NCBI RefSeq assembly: GCF_021369635.1
Contig: NZ_JAJNBZ010000015.1
Span: forward strand, 1-64,000
Reading direction: 5' to 3'
Source: Paenibacillus profundus
GTDB lineage: Bacteria > Bacillota > Bacilli > Paenibacillales > Paenibacillaceae
Length of the DNA stretch: 64,000 nt
Shown here: positions 41,915 to 51,350 of the stretch, piece after piece
How positions within the stretch are numbered: the stretch's first letter is position 1
Layout: every line of letters begins with the position of its first letter
Translations under genes and position numbers: made by a program
The notes under the pieces: generated by a model
Told to the model about the DNA's origin: nothing
Database searches by the model: none
Seen by the model: the letters and a program-made list of their open reading frames with translations, nothing else

Positions 41915-42793
41915 ATGACCATTATGTTCAATTTCATGGATTATATAATCCGGGAGGCTCAATCACGTGTTTCTGCATTTACAGACGGCTCATCCCGCCG
42001 CATTCAGTCTTTGTCTCTGCTGGAATGCGGACGGATCCGGCATAACGATGGCAAATATGAGCAGTTAACGAGCGCGTGTTGGATATTCTTGATAGTAGAA
42101 CGTGGAACGGGCAGCTACCGATACGGGAGTGGCACGGATCGGCCGGGGCGTCCGGGGTCCTGCTTTCTAATCCCCCCTGGAGAAGTATTAGACCTTAATC
42201 CGTCTGGCGGGACAGGGTGGGAGCTTGCCTATGTGCTGTTCTCAGGGGAAAGAGGGCAGGAGATCTGCGGCTATTTCGGGGGGACGGCGGATCGGATTTG
42301 GCTAGTGGAACCGGACGGAGCATGGCGGCGGCAGCTTGAACAAATCAACGGCATGCTGGAATCCGCATCCCCCGCGTTCGCCGAACGGGCTGCTCTCTTG
42401 TTCGAGTTCATGCTGTTCGACATGTCGCTCCACTATGATAATGGTTCTGCCTCTCCCCTTCCTTCATCCGACAAAGCGGCCATTCTAGATGCAGTGGGCC
42501 AAGCCATCTATACGCCAATTGACGACAATATGCTTGCCGCCAGCTTGAATATGTCCGTTCCGACGCTGCGGCGCAAGGTCCGACAGTATACCGGATGCGC
42601 TCTCCATGATTACTGGCACCGTCTGAAAATGGAAGAAGCCAAGCTGCTTCTGACGCACAGCCCGGCTTCGGTAAAACAAATCGCAGCGCGATTGTGCTAC
42701 GAGGATACGTATTATTTTTCAAGACTGTTCAAAAAAATCGTCGGGCTGTCCCCGCTGCACTACCGCGAGAAGGACAAGCCGCAGCGACAGTAA
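41915..42793 (+). CDS. AraC-family transcriptional regulator
   Basis: The 292-residue protein has a cupin-like N-terminal sensor (residues about 40-130) and a C-terminal double helix-turn-helix (about 195-285; MLAASLNMSVPTLRRKVRQYTG and VKQIAARLCYEDTYYFSRLFKKIVGLSPLHYR). It is divergent from the sugar importer operon and is its likely regulator, responding to the sugar. GAGGTGA lies just before the ATG; a second ATG three codons later is possible. Confidence 0.88.
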   Translation: MTIMFNFMDYIIREAQSRVSAFTDGSSRRIQSLSLLECGRIRHNDGKYEQLTSACWIFLIVERGTGSYRYGSGTDRPGRPGSCFLIPPGEVLDLNPSGGTGWELAYVLFSGERGQEICGYFGGTADRIWLVEPDGAWRRQLEQINGMLESASPAFAERAALLFEFMLFDMSLHYDNGSASPLPSSDKAAILDAVGQAIYTPIDDNMLAASLNMSVPTLRRKVRQYTGCALHDYWHRLKMEEAKLLLTHSPASVKQIAARLCYEDTYYFSRLFKKIVGLSPLHYREKDKPQRQ

Positions 42794-42819
42794 TTCCATA
42801 AGCAACGCTCCTCTGCTGC

Positions 42820-43518
42820 TCACAGCATGCGATTTCTTCTTATCAAATACGTTAGCGCAATTACAACAGCCAGTAATACGGCCAAGCTCCAAGTCACTTT
42901 GAACAGCATATCTGGGGTGTCCTTCGATTCGAGCGGTATGATATTATCATCATTTAATTTGGGCCTAATTAATTGCTTTACCCCATCCCGGCTATACCGC
43001 AGCGCGGCTTCATCCATCTCTGGCGCGATTCGAACGGCGGCTCCATTGTCATATTTCCCGGTAATGACGTCATTTTCAAAGTGGAAGGCAAGCGGAGTCC
43101 CACCGCTATTTATGTAGTATTCGAGCGCCTTATAATCTGGATTGGATTCAGAACCGTTCAATCTGGCTTGGCCGTCTTCGATTACCAACGGATACAGGCC
43201 CCACTTCGTGTCGTACGAGTGCTCTGATTCATCCGCCTCATCCAGTGAAAGCAACGCCGTATCCTGCACAGCCAACTGTTCCCATTGTGCATCACAGCAT
43301 GTCTGGTTGACAGTAATGATATGACTCGTGCGGATCCCCGATACGATATACATCACGTGAACCTGCAGGGAGGTGTCGTCCATAGCGGTGATTCGGCCGA
43401 TAACGAGCGTTTCCTGATCATGATGAGTCAAGCGGTGGAGAAGGTCGGCTCCTTGTACCGGTGAAATGAGAGCAACGCTTAGCAAGAGAAAGATGCAGAG
43501 CGATATGATCTTTTCCAC
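42820..43518 (-). CDS. Secreted or membrane-anchored hypothetical protein
   Basis: The product is about 232 residues. It begins at GTG 43518 (AGGAGG 7 nt upstream) with a signal-like hydrophobic stretch (ISLCIFLLLSVALISPVQGA, residues 4-23). A soluble middle with strand patterns follows (LVIGRITAMDDTSLQVHVMYIVSG), and a C-terminal membrane helix (LFKVTWSLAVLLAVVIALTYLI) followed by RRNRML ends it. It is thus an extracellular domain held by a C-terminal anchor. No family is recognised. It converges with the AraC gene. Confidence 0.7.
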   Translation of the reverse strand: MEKIISLCIFLLLSVALISPVQGADLLHRLTHHDQETLVIGRITAMDDTSLQVHVMYIVSGIRTSHIITVNQTCCDAQWEQLAVQDTALLSLDEADESEHSYDTKWGLYPLVIEDGQARLNGSESNPDYKALEYYINSGGTPLAFHFENDVITGKYDNGAAVRIAPEMDEAALRYSRDGVKQLIRPKLNDDNIIPLESKDTPDMLFKVTWSLAVLLAVVIALTYLIRRNRML

Positions 43519-44003
43519 GGGATACCTCCTGTGCGAAAAAAATGAAAATGAAATTCTAGCGATATCGATAACTATGATTAAACGACACATTTTCCGTATT
43601 ATACCATATAGTAATAGAGATTGCTGGAAATAAGAAATTCTGAAAATAGAGGGTGCGCTTATTAACCCTTTTACCCACTATCCCAACTATTCAGATAATG
43701 AGCATAATATGGAATCTCCGATCGGCCAAGCTCAACCGCTCCTCACTGAAGTGAATAGCCCATCCCTTACGGTTACCGATATTCCACCATCCTCACAACC
43801 ATACTTTTTCGCGTTCCACTCATGATATAACGGTCTATCCCATGCTCGCTATAGTCGTAATTCCAGCATAAAGGAAAAAGCTTAAAAACCAAATGTGCAG
43901 CTTATTCATCTAATGAGTGTAAGATTCTCCCTGCGACAATCATAACAAGCAGGAGGACAGGCGCGAATTACAAGTAGAGACAGATTGGAGAGGTTGAAAA
44001 AGA
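43519..44003. other. 485-bp intergenic region with repeat copy D and SBP leader
   Basis: No gene is seen. It holds repeat copy D (43665-43785). From about 43890 it contains the leader that is also present before the second and third binding-protein genes (CATCTAATGAGT..., then AGGAGGACAGGC). Confidence 0.55.
43665..43785. repeat. Intergenic repeat family, copy D
   Basis: CCCTTTTACCCACTATCCC here matches CCCTTTTGCCCACTATCCC at 14395, and the similarity continues through TATTCAGA and a TAGCCCATCCC stretch to about 43785. Confidence 0.6.
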
Positions 44004-45470
44004 ATGAAAAAACGAAACAAACTGCTGCTGTTGACTCTATCCTTAATGCTGCTCGTTCCGCTGGTGGCTGGGTGCAGCGGAGAATCCAAGCAGAACGAAC
44101 AGGAGCGCGTGCTCCGCATCGGAGTATTATACGGTGGCGGAGACGAGCAGTACATACGCCAACAATATACCGACATCTTCGAATATACGAATGGCGGCAT
44201 TTCCATCGACATCGTTCCCGCCGTCGATACGAGCGGATATCGCTATGCCGATCCGGCAGAGAGGGACAAAAACCCCGATCCTGTAGGGGAAATGCGGAAG
44301 CTTATGACTGGAGCCAATCCGGTAGATGTCGTCATTCTCGATACGGACGCATTTCAGGAAATCGTCCGCGATGGGAATTTAAAACAACTGGATCCGCTCA
44401 TCCAAAAGGACAACTTCTATACTTCGGATATTATTCCTTCCGTCCTGGAAACGATTAAGACAATGGGGGACGGAAACATCTACGGACTGGCGCCAACATT
44501 CTCGTCAAATGCATTATTTTACAACAAAACGTTGTTCAAAGAAGCTGGAGTCGAGCCGCCGCACGACAACATGACGTGGGACGAAGTATTCGATCTGGCG
44601 CGCCGGGTTGCCAATGGCGAAGGGAAAGACCGCACATTCGGCTTCGGCTTCAACAGGTATCCAGGCGACAACGCATTCTGGAGCGTGTCGGACTACGTGA
44701 AGCCGCTGCAGATGCGACTATTTGACGACAAGGCCGAGCGAATGACGATCAATACGCCGCAGTGGGAACATGTATACGGCACACTCGCGAAGCTGTCCCA
44801 GGATCATGTACTGCCCGGCCAGAATGACGATATGGAAAGCAGCGGCGAGTACGGTCCGCTGAACCACGACCTGTTCTTGTCTGGAAGAGTGGCCATGATG
44901 CTCGGATATTACGGCTATACTTCGGAGCTGTTAGATGCCAGCAAGCATGCAGGCAATATCAAAGGCCTCAATATGCCGGAATGGGATGTCGTCACAGTTC
45001 CGCATCATCCGGAAGCGCCAGGCATTAGCAGCGGCATGAGCTTCAACACCATAACTGCCATCAATACAGAGGCGCAAAATCCAGATGATGCCTGGAAATT
45101 CATACAGTTCATCAACAGCGAGGAATGGGCAAAAATCAGATCACGCTCCAGCCATGAGATGGTATCCCGCAAATCGTATATCAAGCCGAAGGAAGGGCTG
45201 AACTTCAACATCCAGTCTTTCTATGCAATGAAGCCGGCGCCCAATAATGCCGTCGAAATAAACCTGCGCCGCCAAGCCAATAATTTGTACACCGTTGAAA
45301 GCGCCGGTTATGAGCTGTTCGACAAAGTAATCAAAGGCAAAATGACGACAGCTGAAATGCTGAAAGAATGGGAGACGAAAGGGAATGCCCTGCTGTTGGC
45401 CATCAAGAAAAATCCGAACGGCCCTATTGGCAAGGACGATGATATCATAAAAGGGGTATACGGGGAATAA
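44004..45470 (+). CDS. Orphan solute-binding lipoprotein, tandem copy 1
   Basis: The 488-residue precursor has a lipobox at C24 (VPLVAGCSG), then a family-1 type extracellular binding fold (VLRIGVLYGGGDEQYIRQQY, ALFYNKTLFKEAGVEPPHDNMTWDEVFDLARRVANG, PDDAWKFIQFINSEEWAK). The N-terminal GVLYGGGDEQ is unusual for the family and is shared by all three copies. It has no permease or ATPase neighbour. It may feed a transporter elsewhere or act as an extracellular sensor. It diverges most from copies 2 and 3. A bidirectional terminator follows. Confidence 0.88.
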   Translation: MKKRNKLLLLTLSLMLLVPLVAGCSGESKQNEQERVLRIGVLYGGGDEQYIRQQYTDIFEYTNGGISIDIVPAVDTSGYRYADPAERDKNPDPVGEMRKLMTGANPVDVVILDTDAFQEIVRDGNLKQLDPLIQKDNFYTSDIIPSVLETIKTMGDGNIYGLAPTFSSNALFYNKTLFKEAGVEPPHDNMTWDEVFDLARRVANGEGKDRTFGFGFNRYPGDNAFWSVSDYVKPLQMRLFDDKAERMTINTPQWEHVYGTLAKLSQDHVLPGQNDDMESSGEYGPLNHDLFLSGRVAMMLGYYGYTSELLDASKHAGNIKGLNMPEWDVVTVPHHPEAPGISSGMSFNTITAINTEAQNPDDAWKFIQFINSEEWAKIRSRSSHEMVSRKSYIKPKEGLNFNIQSFYAMKPAPNNAVEINLRRQANNLYTVESAGYELFDKVIKGKMTTAEMLKEWETKGNALLLAIKKNPNGPIGKDDDIIKGVYGE

Positions 45471-45519
45471 ATGAAGGCCTAAAAAAAATGAAATTTTCGA
45501 ATAACAAATGCTGTATATC

Positions 45520-45556
45520 AAAAAGACATCGAGCCGTAGTGCTCCATGTCTTTTTT
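45520..45556. terminator. Bidirectional terminator between binding-protein copy 1 and a small gene
   Basis: AAAAGACATCGAGC and GCTCCATGTCTTTT pair with one mismatch, with A-runs on one side and six T on the other. It can serve both the plus-strand binding-protein gene and the minus-strand gene at 45581. Confidence 0.75.
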
Positions 45557-45580
45557 ACATTCCACCCGTGTTAAAGCGGC

Positions 45581-45853
45581 CTATGCATTCTGGTTCATCT
45601 GCTGCTTGGCTGCCGCCAATAGCTGCTCGAACAAATCGTCATCCTCTTCGAGAAGTTCATCCATCGCAAGCATTTCTTCTTCGTTTCCGGATTGTTCGGT
45701 GAAGTTCAAGCTATAGTCCCACTCTTTCCCTTTCTTGCTGAAAAACGTAATTTCGTACGTAGATGAAAAACGATCGTGCGTAAAGACGACTTGTCCTGCA
45801 TAGGTGCCGTCTTCGCGCTGACTCATGTTCGCCTTTACGATATTGAACTGCAT
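45581..45853 (-). CDS. Small acidic-tailed hypothetical protein
   Basis: The product is about 90 residues (MQFNIVKANMSQREDGTY...), with a small beta-rich domain (YAGQVVFTHDRFSSTYEITFF) and a very acidic C-terminal helix (LAMDELLEEDDDLFEQLLAA). No family is recognised. GAGGGATCAGGT precedes the ATG at 45853; an upstream frame to 45913 is not supported. It is the only minus-strand gene inside the plus-strand binding-protein array. Confidence 0.68.
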   Translation of the reverse strand: MQFNIVKANMSQREDGTYAGQVVFTHDRFSSTYEITFFSKKGKEWDYSLNFTEQSGNEEEMLAMDELLEEDDDLFEQLLAAAKQQMNQNA

Positions 45854-46024
45854 ACCTGATCCCTCACTCGTTATAGTCATAATTCCATTATAAAAGAAAA
45901 AAGGCAAAACCAAAAGCGCCGCTCACTCATCTAATAAGTATCACAATTATGCCTCCGAGAAACGTAACAAGAAGGAGGACAGGCAATCATTGCCAGAACA
46001 AAAGAATGGAGAGGTAGAAAAAGA

Positions 46025-47491
46025 ATGATGAAACGAAACAAACTGATGCTGCTGACATTATCCATGATGCTGCTTATCCCGCTCTTGACGGCATGCGGCG
46101 GGGAAGCGAAGCAGAACGAGCAGGAGCGCACGCTCCGCATCGGAGTATTGTACGGCGGCGGAGACGAGCAGCACATACGCCAAGAGTATACGGACATCTT
46201 CGAATATATGAACGGCAACATTTCGATCGAAATCGTTCCTGCCGTCGATACGAGCGAGTACAACTATTCCGATTCGGCTGGTCCTGACCCGACAGAGGAA
46301 ATGCGAAAGCTGCTTACCGGCGCCAATCCGGTCGATGTTGCCATCGTGGACAGTGATTCATTTCAGCAATATGTCCGGGATGGACAGTTCAAGCAATTGG
46401 ATGCGCTGATCCAAAAGGATGGCTTCGATACGAGCGACATTATTCCTTCCGTTATGGACACCATCAAAATGATGGGAGACGGCAATATTTACGGATTGGC
46501 ACCGACCTTTTCGTCTAAAGCATTGTACTACAATAAAACGTTGTTCCAGAAAGCCGGAGTCGAGCTGCCAACCGACAGCATGACGTGGGATGAAGCATTC
46601 GAGTTGGCCCGCCGAGTCGCCAATGGCGAGGGAAAAGACCGGACATACGGCTTCAGCTTCGACCAGTATCGATGGGGGACTGCTTTTTATGGCGTTGCCG
46701 ATTATGCCGCGCCGCTGCAGCTGCGCACGTATGACGACAAGGCTGAAAAGATGGCGATCAATACGCCGCAGTGGGAGAAGGTATACGACACCATTGCGAA
46801 GCTGTCCCAAGATAATATAATGCCTGGCCGAAAAGATGATGACAACGGCGGCAGCCTCGGCGAGGGACGTTACAATCCACTGGAACACGATCTGTTTTTG
46901 TCAGGAAAAGTCGCAATGATGATGAACTACTACAGCTATACTTCGGAATTGTTCGACATAAGCAAAAATGCAGGTAAAATCAAAAACTATCAAATGCCCG
47001 AATGGGATGTCGTCACCATTCCTCACCATCCGGAAGCGCCAGGAATAAGCAGCGGCATGCGCTTCGACTCCATTATGGCCATTAATACGCAAGCGCAGAA
47101 TCCGGATGACGCTTGGCAATTCGTACAGTTTATCAACGGAGAGGATTGGGCAAAAATCAAATCCCGCTCTACCTATGAGTTGGTGACTCGCAAATCATTT
47201 ATTAAACCGAAAGAAGGAATGAATTATAATATCCAGTCCTTCTATGCAATGAAGCCGGCTCCAGGCATTCCCGCCGAAGAGAAGCTTCATCAGAAGTATA
47301 GAAATTTATGGATTGTTAAGAACTCAGCCGAAGAACTATTCAAAAAAAGGATAGAAGGCAAATTAACGACGGCCGACATGCTGAAGCAATGGGAGACAAA
47401 AGGGAACCAATTGCTGCCGATGATTAAAAAGAATCCGAACAAATCGATATTCGGAGATGAGGCTGTACAGAAGGCAGTATATGGGGATTAA
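46025..47491 (+). CDS. Orphan solute-binding lipoprotein, tandem copy 2
   Basis: This 488-residue paralogue of the gene at 44004 has a lipobox at C24 (IPLLTACGG). It is nearly the same as copy 3 over most of its length, differing mainly near residues 210-225, 280-310 and 415-440. The leader (AGGAGGACAGGCAATCATTG, then AGAATGGAGAGG) is also almost identical to that of copy 3. No transporter genes are linked. It is followed by its own terminator at 47501. Confidence 0.88.
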   Translation: MMKRNKLMLLTLSMMLLIPLLTACGGEAKQNEQERTLRIGVLYGGGDEQHIRQEYTDIFEYMNGNISIEIVPAVDTSEYNYSDSAGPDPTEEMRKLLTGANPVDVAIVDSDSFQQYVRDGQFKQLDALIQKDGFDTSDIIPSVMDTIKMMGDGNIYGLAPTFSSKALYYNKTLFQKAGVELPTDSMTWDEAFELARRVANGEGKDRTYGFSFDQYRWGTAFYGVADYAAPLQLRTYDDKAEKMAINTPQWEKVYDTIAKLSQDNIMPGRKDDDNGGSLGEGRYNPLEHDLFLSGKVAMMMNYYSYTSELFDISKNAGKIKNYQMPEWDVVTIPHHPEAPGISSGMRFDSIMAINTQAQNPDDAWQFVQFINGEDWAKIKSRSTYELVTRKSFIKPKEGMNYNIQSFYAMKPAPGIPAEEKLHQKYRNLWIVKNSAEELFKKRIEGKLTTADMLKQWETKGNQLLPMIKKNPNKSIFGDEAVQKAVYGD

Positions 47492-47500
47492 TTGAATACG

Positions 47501-47539
47501 AAAAAATGCTTCGCACCGCATTCCGGTCGGAGCATTTTT
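47501..47539 (+). terminator. Terminator of binding-protein copy 2
   Basis: AAAAATGCTTCG pairs with CGGAGCATTTTT around a loop, with one mismatch. The same structure is repeated after copy 3 at 49128. Confidence 0.7.
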
Positions 47540-47652
47540 GGGGTTGAAATGAAGTCATGAAACGAAAGTGTAACATTATGCTCCCAGAAACGTAATAAGG
47601 AGGAGGGCAGGCAATCATTGCCAGAACAAAAGAATGGAGAGGTAGAAAAAGA

Positions 47653-49119
47653 ATGATGAAACGTAACAAACTGATGATGCTGACACTATCTATGATGCTG
47701 CTCATCCCGTTATTGACGGCATGCGGCGGAGAAGCGAAGCAGAACGAGCAGGAGCGCGTGCTCCGCATCGGAGTATTATACGGCGGCGGAGACGAGCAGT
47801 ACATACGCCAAGAGTATACGGACATCTTCGAATATATGAACGGCAACATTTCGATCGAAATCGTTCCTGCCGTCGATACGAGCGAGTACAGATATTCCGA
47901 TTCGGCTGGTCCCGACCCTACAGAGGAAATGCGAAAGCAGCTCACTGGCGCCAATCCGGTCGATGTCGTCATTTTAGATAGAGATTCATTTCAGCAATTT
48001 GTCCGGGACGGACAGTTCAAGCAATTGGATGCGCTGATCCAAAAGGATGGCTTCGATACGAGCGACATCATTCCTTCCGTTATGGACACCATCAAAATGA
48101 TGGGAGACGGCAATATTTATGGATTGACGCCGACCTTCACATCAAACGCATTGTATTATAATAAAACGTTGTTCAAGGAAGCCGGAGTCGAGCTGCCAAC
48201 CGACAACATGACGTGGGATGAAGCGTTCGAGTTGGCCCGCAGAGTCGCCAATGGCGAGGGAAAAGACCGGACATACGGCTTCAGCTTCAATCAGTATCGC
48301 GGGGGGAATGCTTTTTATAGCGTTGCCAATTATGCGGCGCCGCTGCAGCTGCGCAAGTATGACGACAAGGCTGAAAAGATGACGATCAATACGCCGCAAT
48401 GGGAGAAGTTGTACGATACAATTGCGAAGCTGTCCCAAGATAACATAATGCCTGGCCGTAAAGATGAAGACAATGGCGGCAGCTACGGCGAGGGGCGTTA
48501 CAGTCCACTGGACAACGATCTGTTTCTGTCAGGAAAAGCCGCAATGATACTCAGCTACTACAGCTATACTTCGGATTTGTTTGACGCAAACAAAAATGCA
48601 GGGAAAATCAAAAACTTCCAAATGCCAGAATGGGATGTCGTCACCATTCCGCACCATCCGGAAGCGCCTGGAATAAGCAGCGGTATGCGCTTCGACTCCA
48701 TTATGGCCATCAATACGCAAGCGCAGAATCCGGATGACGCTTGGAAATTCGTACAGTTCATCAACGGCGAGGATTGGGCAAAAATCAGATCCCGCTCCAC
48801 CTATGAGTTGGTGACTCGCAAATCCTTTATTAAACCGAAAGAAGGAATGAATTATAACATCCAGTCCTTCTATGCTATGAAGCCGGCTCCCAGCAATCCT
48901 GTCGAAGACAAACTCAACCGTGAGTATAGAAATTTGTGGATCATTGATAACTCAGTCTATGAACTATTCGAAAAAAGGATAGAAGGCAAATTAACGACGG
49001 CCGACATGCTGAAGCAATGGGAGACAAAAGGGAACCAATTGCTGCCGATGATTAAAAAGAATCCGAACGGATCGATTTATGATGATGAGGCTGTACAGAA
49101 GGCAGTATATGGGTATTAA
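47653..49119 (+). CDS. Orphan solute-binding lipoprotein, tandem copy 3
   Basis: This 488-residue protein has a lipobox at C24 and the same domain layout as copies 1 and 2. The start-to-start distance to copy 2 is 1628 bp. The repeated unit includes the leader, the gene, the terminator and about 25 bp beyond it (GGTTGAAATGAAGTCATGAA), which points to recent tandem duplication. Changes cluster in surface and hinge parts, which would fit altered ligand choice. Function is otherwise unknown. Confidence 0.88.
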   Translation: MMKRNKLMMLTLSMMLLIPLLTACGGEAKQNEQERVLRIGVLYGGGDEQYIRQEYTDIFEYMNGNISIEIVPAVDTSEYRYSDSAGPDPTEEMRKQLTGANPVDVVILDRDSFQQFVRDGQFKQLDALIQKDGFDTSDIIPSVMDTIKMMGDGNIYGLTPTFTSNALYYNKTLFKEAGVELPTDNMTWDEAFELARRVANGEGKDRTYGFSFNQYRGGNAFYSVANYAAPLQLRKYDDKAEKMTINTPQWEKLYDTIAKLSQDNIMPGRKDEDNGGSYGEGRYSPLDNDLFLSGKAAMILSYYSYTSDLFDANKNAGKIKNFQMPEWDVVTIPHHPEAPGISSGMRFDSIMAINTQAQNPDDAWKFVQFINGEDWAKIRSRSTYELVTRKSFIKPKEGMNYNIQSFYAMKPAPSNPVEDKLNREYRNLWIIDNSVYELFEKRIEGKLTTADMLKQWETKGNQLLPMIKKNPNGSIYDDEAVQKAVYGY

Positions 49120-49127
49120 TTGAATAT

Positions 49128-49167
49128 GAAAAATGCTTCGCGCCGCATTCCGGTCGGAGCATTTTTT
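49128..49167 (+). terminator. Terminator of binding-protein copy 3
   Basis: AAAAATGCTTCG and CGGAGCATTTTTT pair as after copy 2; six T follow the stem. Confidence 0.72.
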
Positions 49168-49314
49168 GGGTTGAAATGAAGTCATGAAACGAATCCGTTT
49201 GCTTTGACGTATGTAATAGCATATTCTTGAATAAGGTGATTATAGGGGCGTTCTCTTCTATCATGATAAGGATCGGCCACTCACAAGTAACAGTCAAAGG
49301 AGTCCACGATTTAG

Positions 49315-50352
49315 ATGCAAATTTCGAAAGATTTTTTCAAAGGCCCGGGAATCAAGCGAATCCTTATCTTACTCTTCTTCATCGCACTGCTATTTGCCTT
49401 AAGGAGCATTTTACATCTGATTCTTATCACCTTCATCTTGACTTACCTGGTTGACAGGCTGCATATGTTCATTCACAAGGGCATCAACAAGTATGTCAAA
49501 ATCAATTATAAGGTTACCGTGCTGTGCTTATATGCGGCCCTGCTCCTGATGATGGCTTGGGGAACCTATAATTATTTACCGAAGATCATTACCCAGATCA
49601 ATCAGTTGGTTAATGTAGTGGTCCATTTCTATAATGTAACCTATATCAACTATGATAATGATATTATGGAGTACATTATGGATTCGCTGCAGAAGATTGA
49701 CTTGGCCAGCTATTTGAACAAAGGCTTTGATTTCCTAGTTAAATCGATCACCGATCTGAGCCAATGGGGTACCCGCTTCATCATCGCCTTCATACTTAGC
49801 CTGTTCTTCGTACTGGAGAAGAAGAGAGTGAAGGAATTTACGATGAATTTCAAGACGAGCAAAATTGCGCCAATCTATTCGGAGCTCGAATATTTCGGCA
49901 ACAAGTTCTTGTATTCATTCGGCAAGGTCATTGAAGTGCAGTTCCTGATTGCGCTGATCAACTGCATCTTGAGCACGCTGTTCCTCTGGATGATGGGCTT
50001 CCCGCAGTTGTTCGGACTGGCGATTATGATTTTCCTGCTCGGCTTGATTCCGGTAATGGGCGTCATCATTTCCCTCATTCCGCTCTGTGCGATTGCATTT
50101 AGCATTGGCGGCGTGGTGAAAGTGGTATACGTCATCGTCATGATCTGTGTTGTACATGCTATCGAGGCTTATATTTTGAATCCGAAGCTGATGTCTTCCA
50201 AGATACATCTTCCCATCTTCTATACCTTTGCGATTCTAATCGTCTCCCAGCACTTCTTGGGCGTATGGGGATTGATACTCGGCGTGCCAATCTTCATGTT
50301 TTTGCTAGATTTGCTTGAAGTCGATGTGAAGGCAGGGAATAAAATCAAATGA
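49315..50352 (+). CDS. AI-2E family transporter
   Basis: The 345-residue membrane protein has the AI-2E (PF01594) layout. It has paired N-terminal helices, a central amphipathic part (SQWGTRFIIAFILSLFFVLEKKRVKEF) and the C-terminal helices with GLAIMIFLLGLIPVMGVIISLIP and EAYILNPKLMSSKIHLPIF, where NP is conserved. Members export autoinducer-2 or act as Na+/H+ antiporters; the role here is open. AAAGGAG lies 12 nt before the ATG. A terminator follows. Confidence 0.88.
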   Translation: MQISKDFFKGPGIKRILILLFFIALLFALRSILHLILITFILTYLVDRLHMFIHKGINKYVKINYKVTVLCLYAALLLMMAWGTYNYLPKIITQINQLVNVVVHFYNVTYINYDNDIMEYIMDSLQKIDLASYLNKGFDFLVKSITDLSQWGTRFIIAFILSLFFVLEKKRVKEFTMNFKTSKIAPIYSELEYFGNKFLYSFGKVIEVQFLIALINCILSTLFLWMMGFPQLFGLAIMIFLLGLIPVMGVIISLIPLCAIAFSIGGVVKVVYVIVMICVVHAIEAYILNPKLMSSKIHLPIFYTFAILIVSQHFLGVWGLILGVPIFMFLLDLLEVDVKAGNKIK

Positions 50353-50359
50353 AGAAACT

Positions 50360-50397
50360 AGCCCTAGGCCGAATGCTTTGTCGGTCAAGGGCTTTAT
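50360..50397 (+). terminator. Terminator of the AI-2E transporter gene
   Basis: AGCCCT...CCGA pairs with TCGG...AGGGCT, followed by TTATTTAT. Confidence 0.7.
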
Positions 50398-50505
50398 TTA
50401 TGGCTCGTTAACGTTGGGCCCAGTCTCCCCCCTCTAGAGCCTTACAGCGGGATAAGATCGCCGTGACGACGAGCTGCTGAAGTGTAGCGATCCGATGTCT
50501 AGAAT

Positions 50506-51006
50506 TTAGAACACTGCGGGATCTTTTAGTACGCTCCATTGGACAATTGGCTTTCCAACCGGGGTGACTGACATCGTGCCTACATAAATATCCGGATCGT
50601 CGGAATGCAGCGCATAATGCTCCAGCATCTTGGTGACAATGGCCGACATGTGCAATTGCGGAAGCGCTTGCGGATGAATCCAGTGCAATTCTCCTTCTGC
50701 AGACGACACGACGTTCGGATGGACAGTGGAGGCAAAATAAACATATTGCTGGCGAATCTCCGTCTCTTTCTGGCGCAGCAAAATATACCGCAGGCGGATG
50801 TCACGCAGGTCCTTCGCTTGCAGCCCGGTTTCTTCTTCTATTTCCCTGAGACACGCCTCTAACGGATGATTGAGCTCGGCAGGCTCCAAATGCCCTCCAA
50901 CCCCACTCCAAAACTCAGATGAGCAAATCCGGCTCTCCGACTTTTTCATTAGTAAAATCTGATCCTGATGAAACAGGAATGCGGTTGCCATTTCCCTAAT
51001 ACGCAT
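50506..51006 (-). CDS. Nudix hydrolase
   Basis: The product is about 166 residues. The Nudix box GGHLEPAELNHPLEACLREI followed by EEETGL is complete in its metal-binding glutamates, but has two extra residues between the first glutamate and RE. It has the look of a small-nucleotide or coenzyme pyrophosphatase. The start at 51006 has GGAGGTGAGG upstream; the frame to 51063 is not supported. The substrate is unknown. It stands alone. Confidence 0.86.
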   Translation of the reverse strand: MRIREMATAFLFHQDQILLMKKSESRICSSEFWSGVGGHLEPAELNHPLEACLREIEEETGLQAKDLRDIRLRYILLRQKETEIRQQYVYFASTVHPNVVSSAEGELHWIHPQALPQLHMSAIVTKMLEHYALHSDDPDIYVGTMSVTPVGKPIVQWSVLKDPAVF

Positions 51007-51269
51007 TACCTCACCTCCGATATCTATTTCTATGTATGTAAGGTGAATGATTGAACTTCGCAATTGTCACTCCCTCACTACACTCTACCAAAGTGATTAT
51101 TTGCTGCTTCGCATGTAGAAGCTATATCCCTATATTGTTATTCGCGGCCACAGTGAGAAGAGTCGAACCGGATGAGTATCTCCAACACGATTCATTAACG
51201 AAGAATTTAGTTCAATTTATATATTATAGAAACAAGAGCAGAAATCCTTCCATTTTCATGAAACGTATA

Positions 51270-51321
51270 AAAAGAAAGCAGGCCGCTGCCCACAAACCGC
51301 TGTTCATGGGCTCGACCTGCT
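51270..51321 (-). terminator. Terminator of the ABC-F gene
   Basis: On the minus strand AGCAGG pairs with CCTGCT, with an inner CCCA/TGGG stem, followed by TTCTTTTTAT. It lies 29 bp after the stop of the ABC-F gene. Confidence 0.65.
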
Positions 51322-51350
51322 CTCACTTCCTTAACTGTATCCGCAATTAT

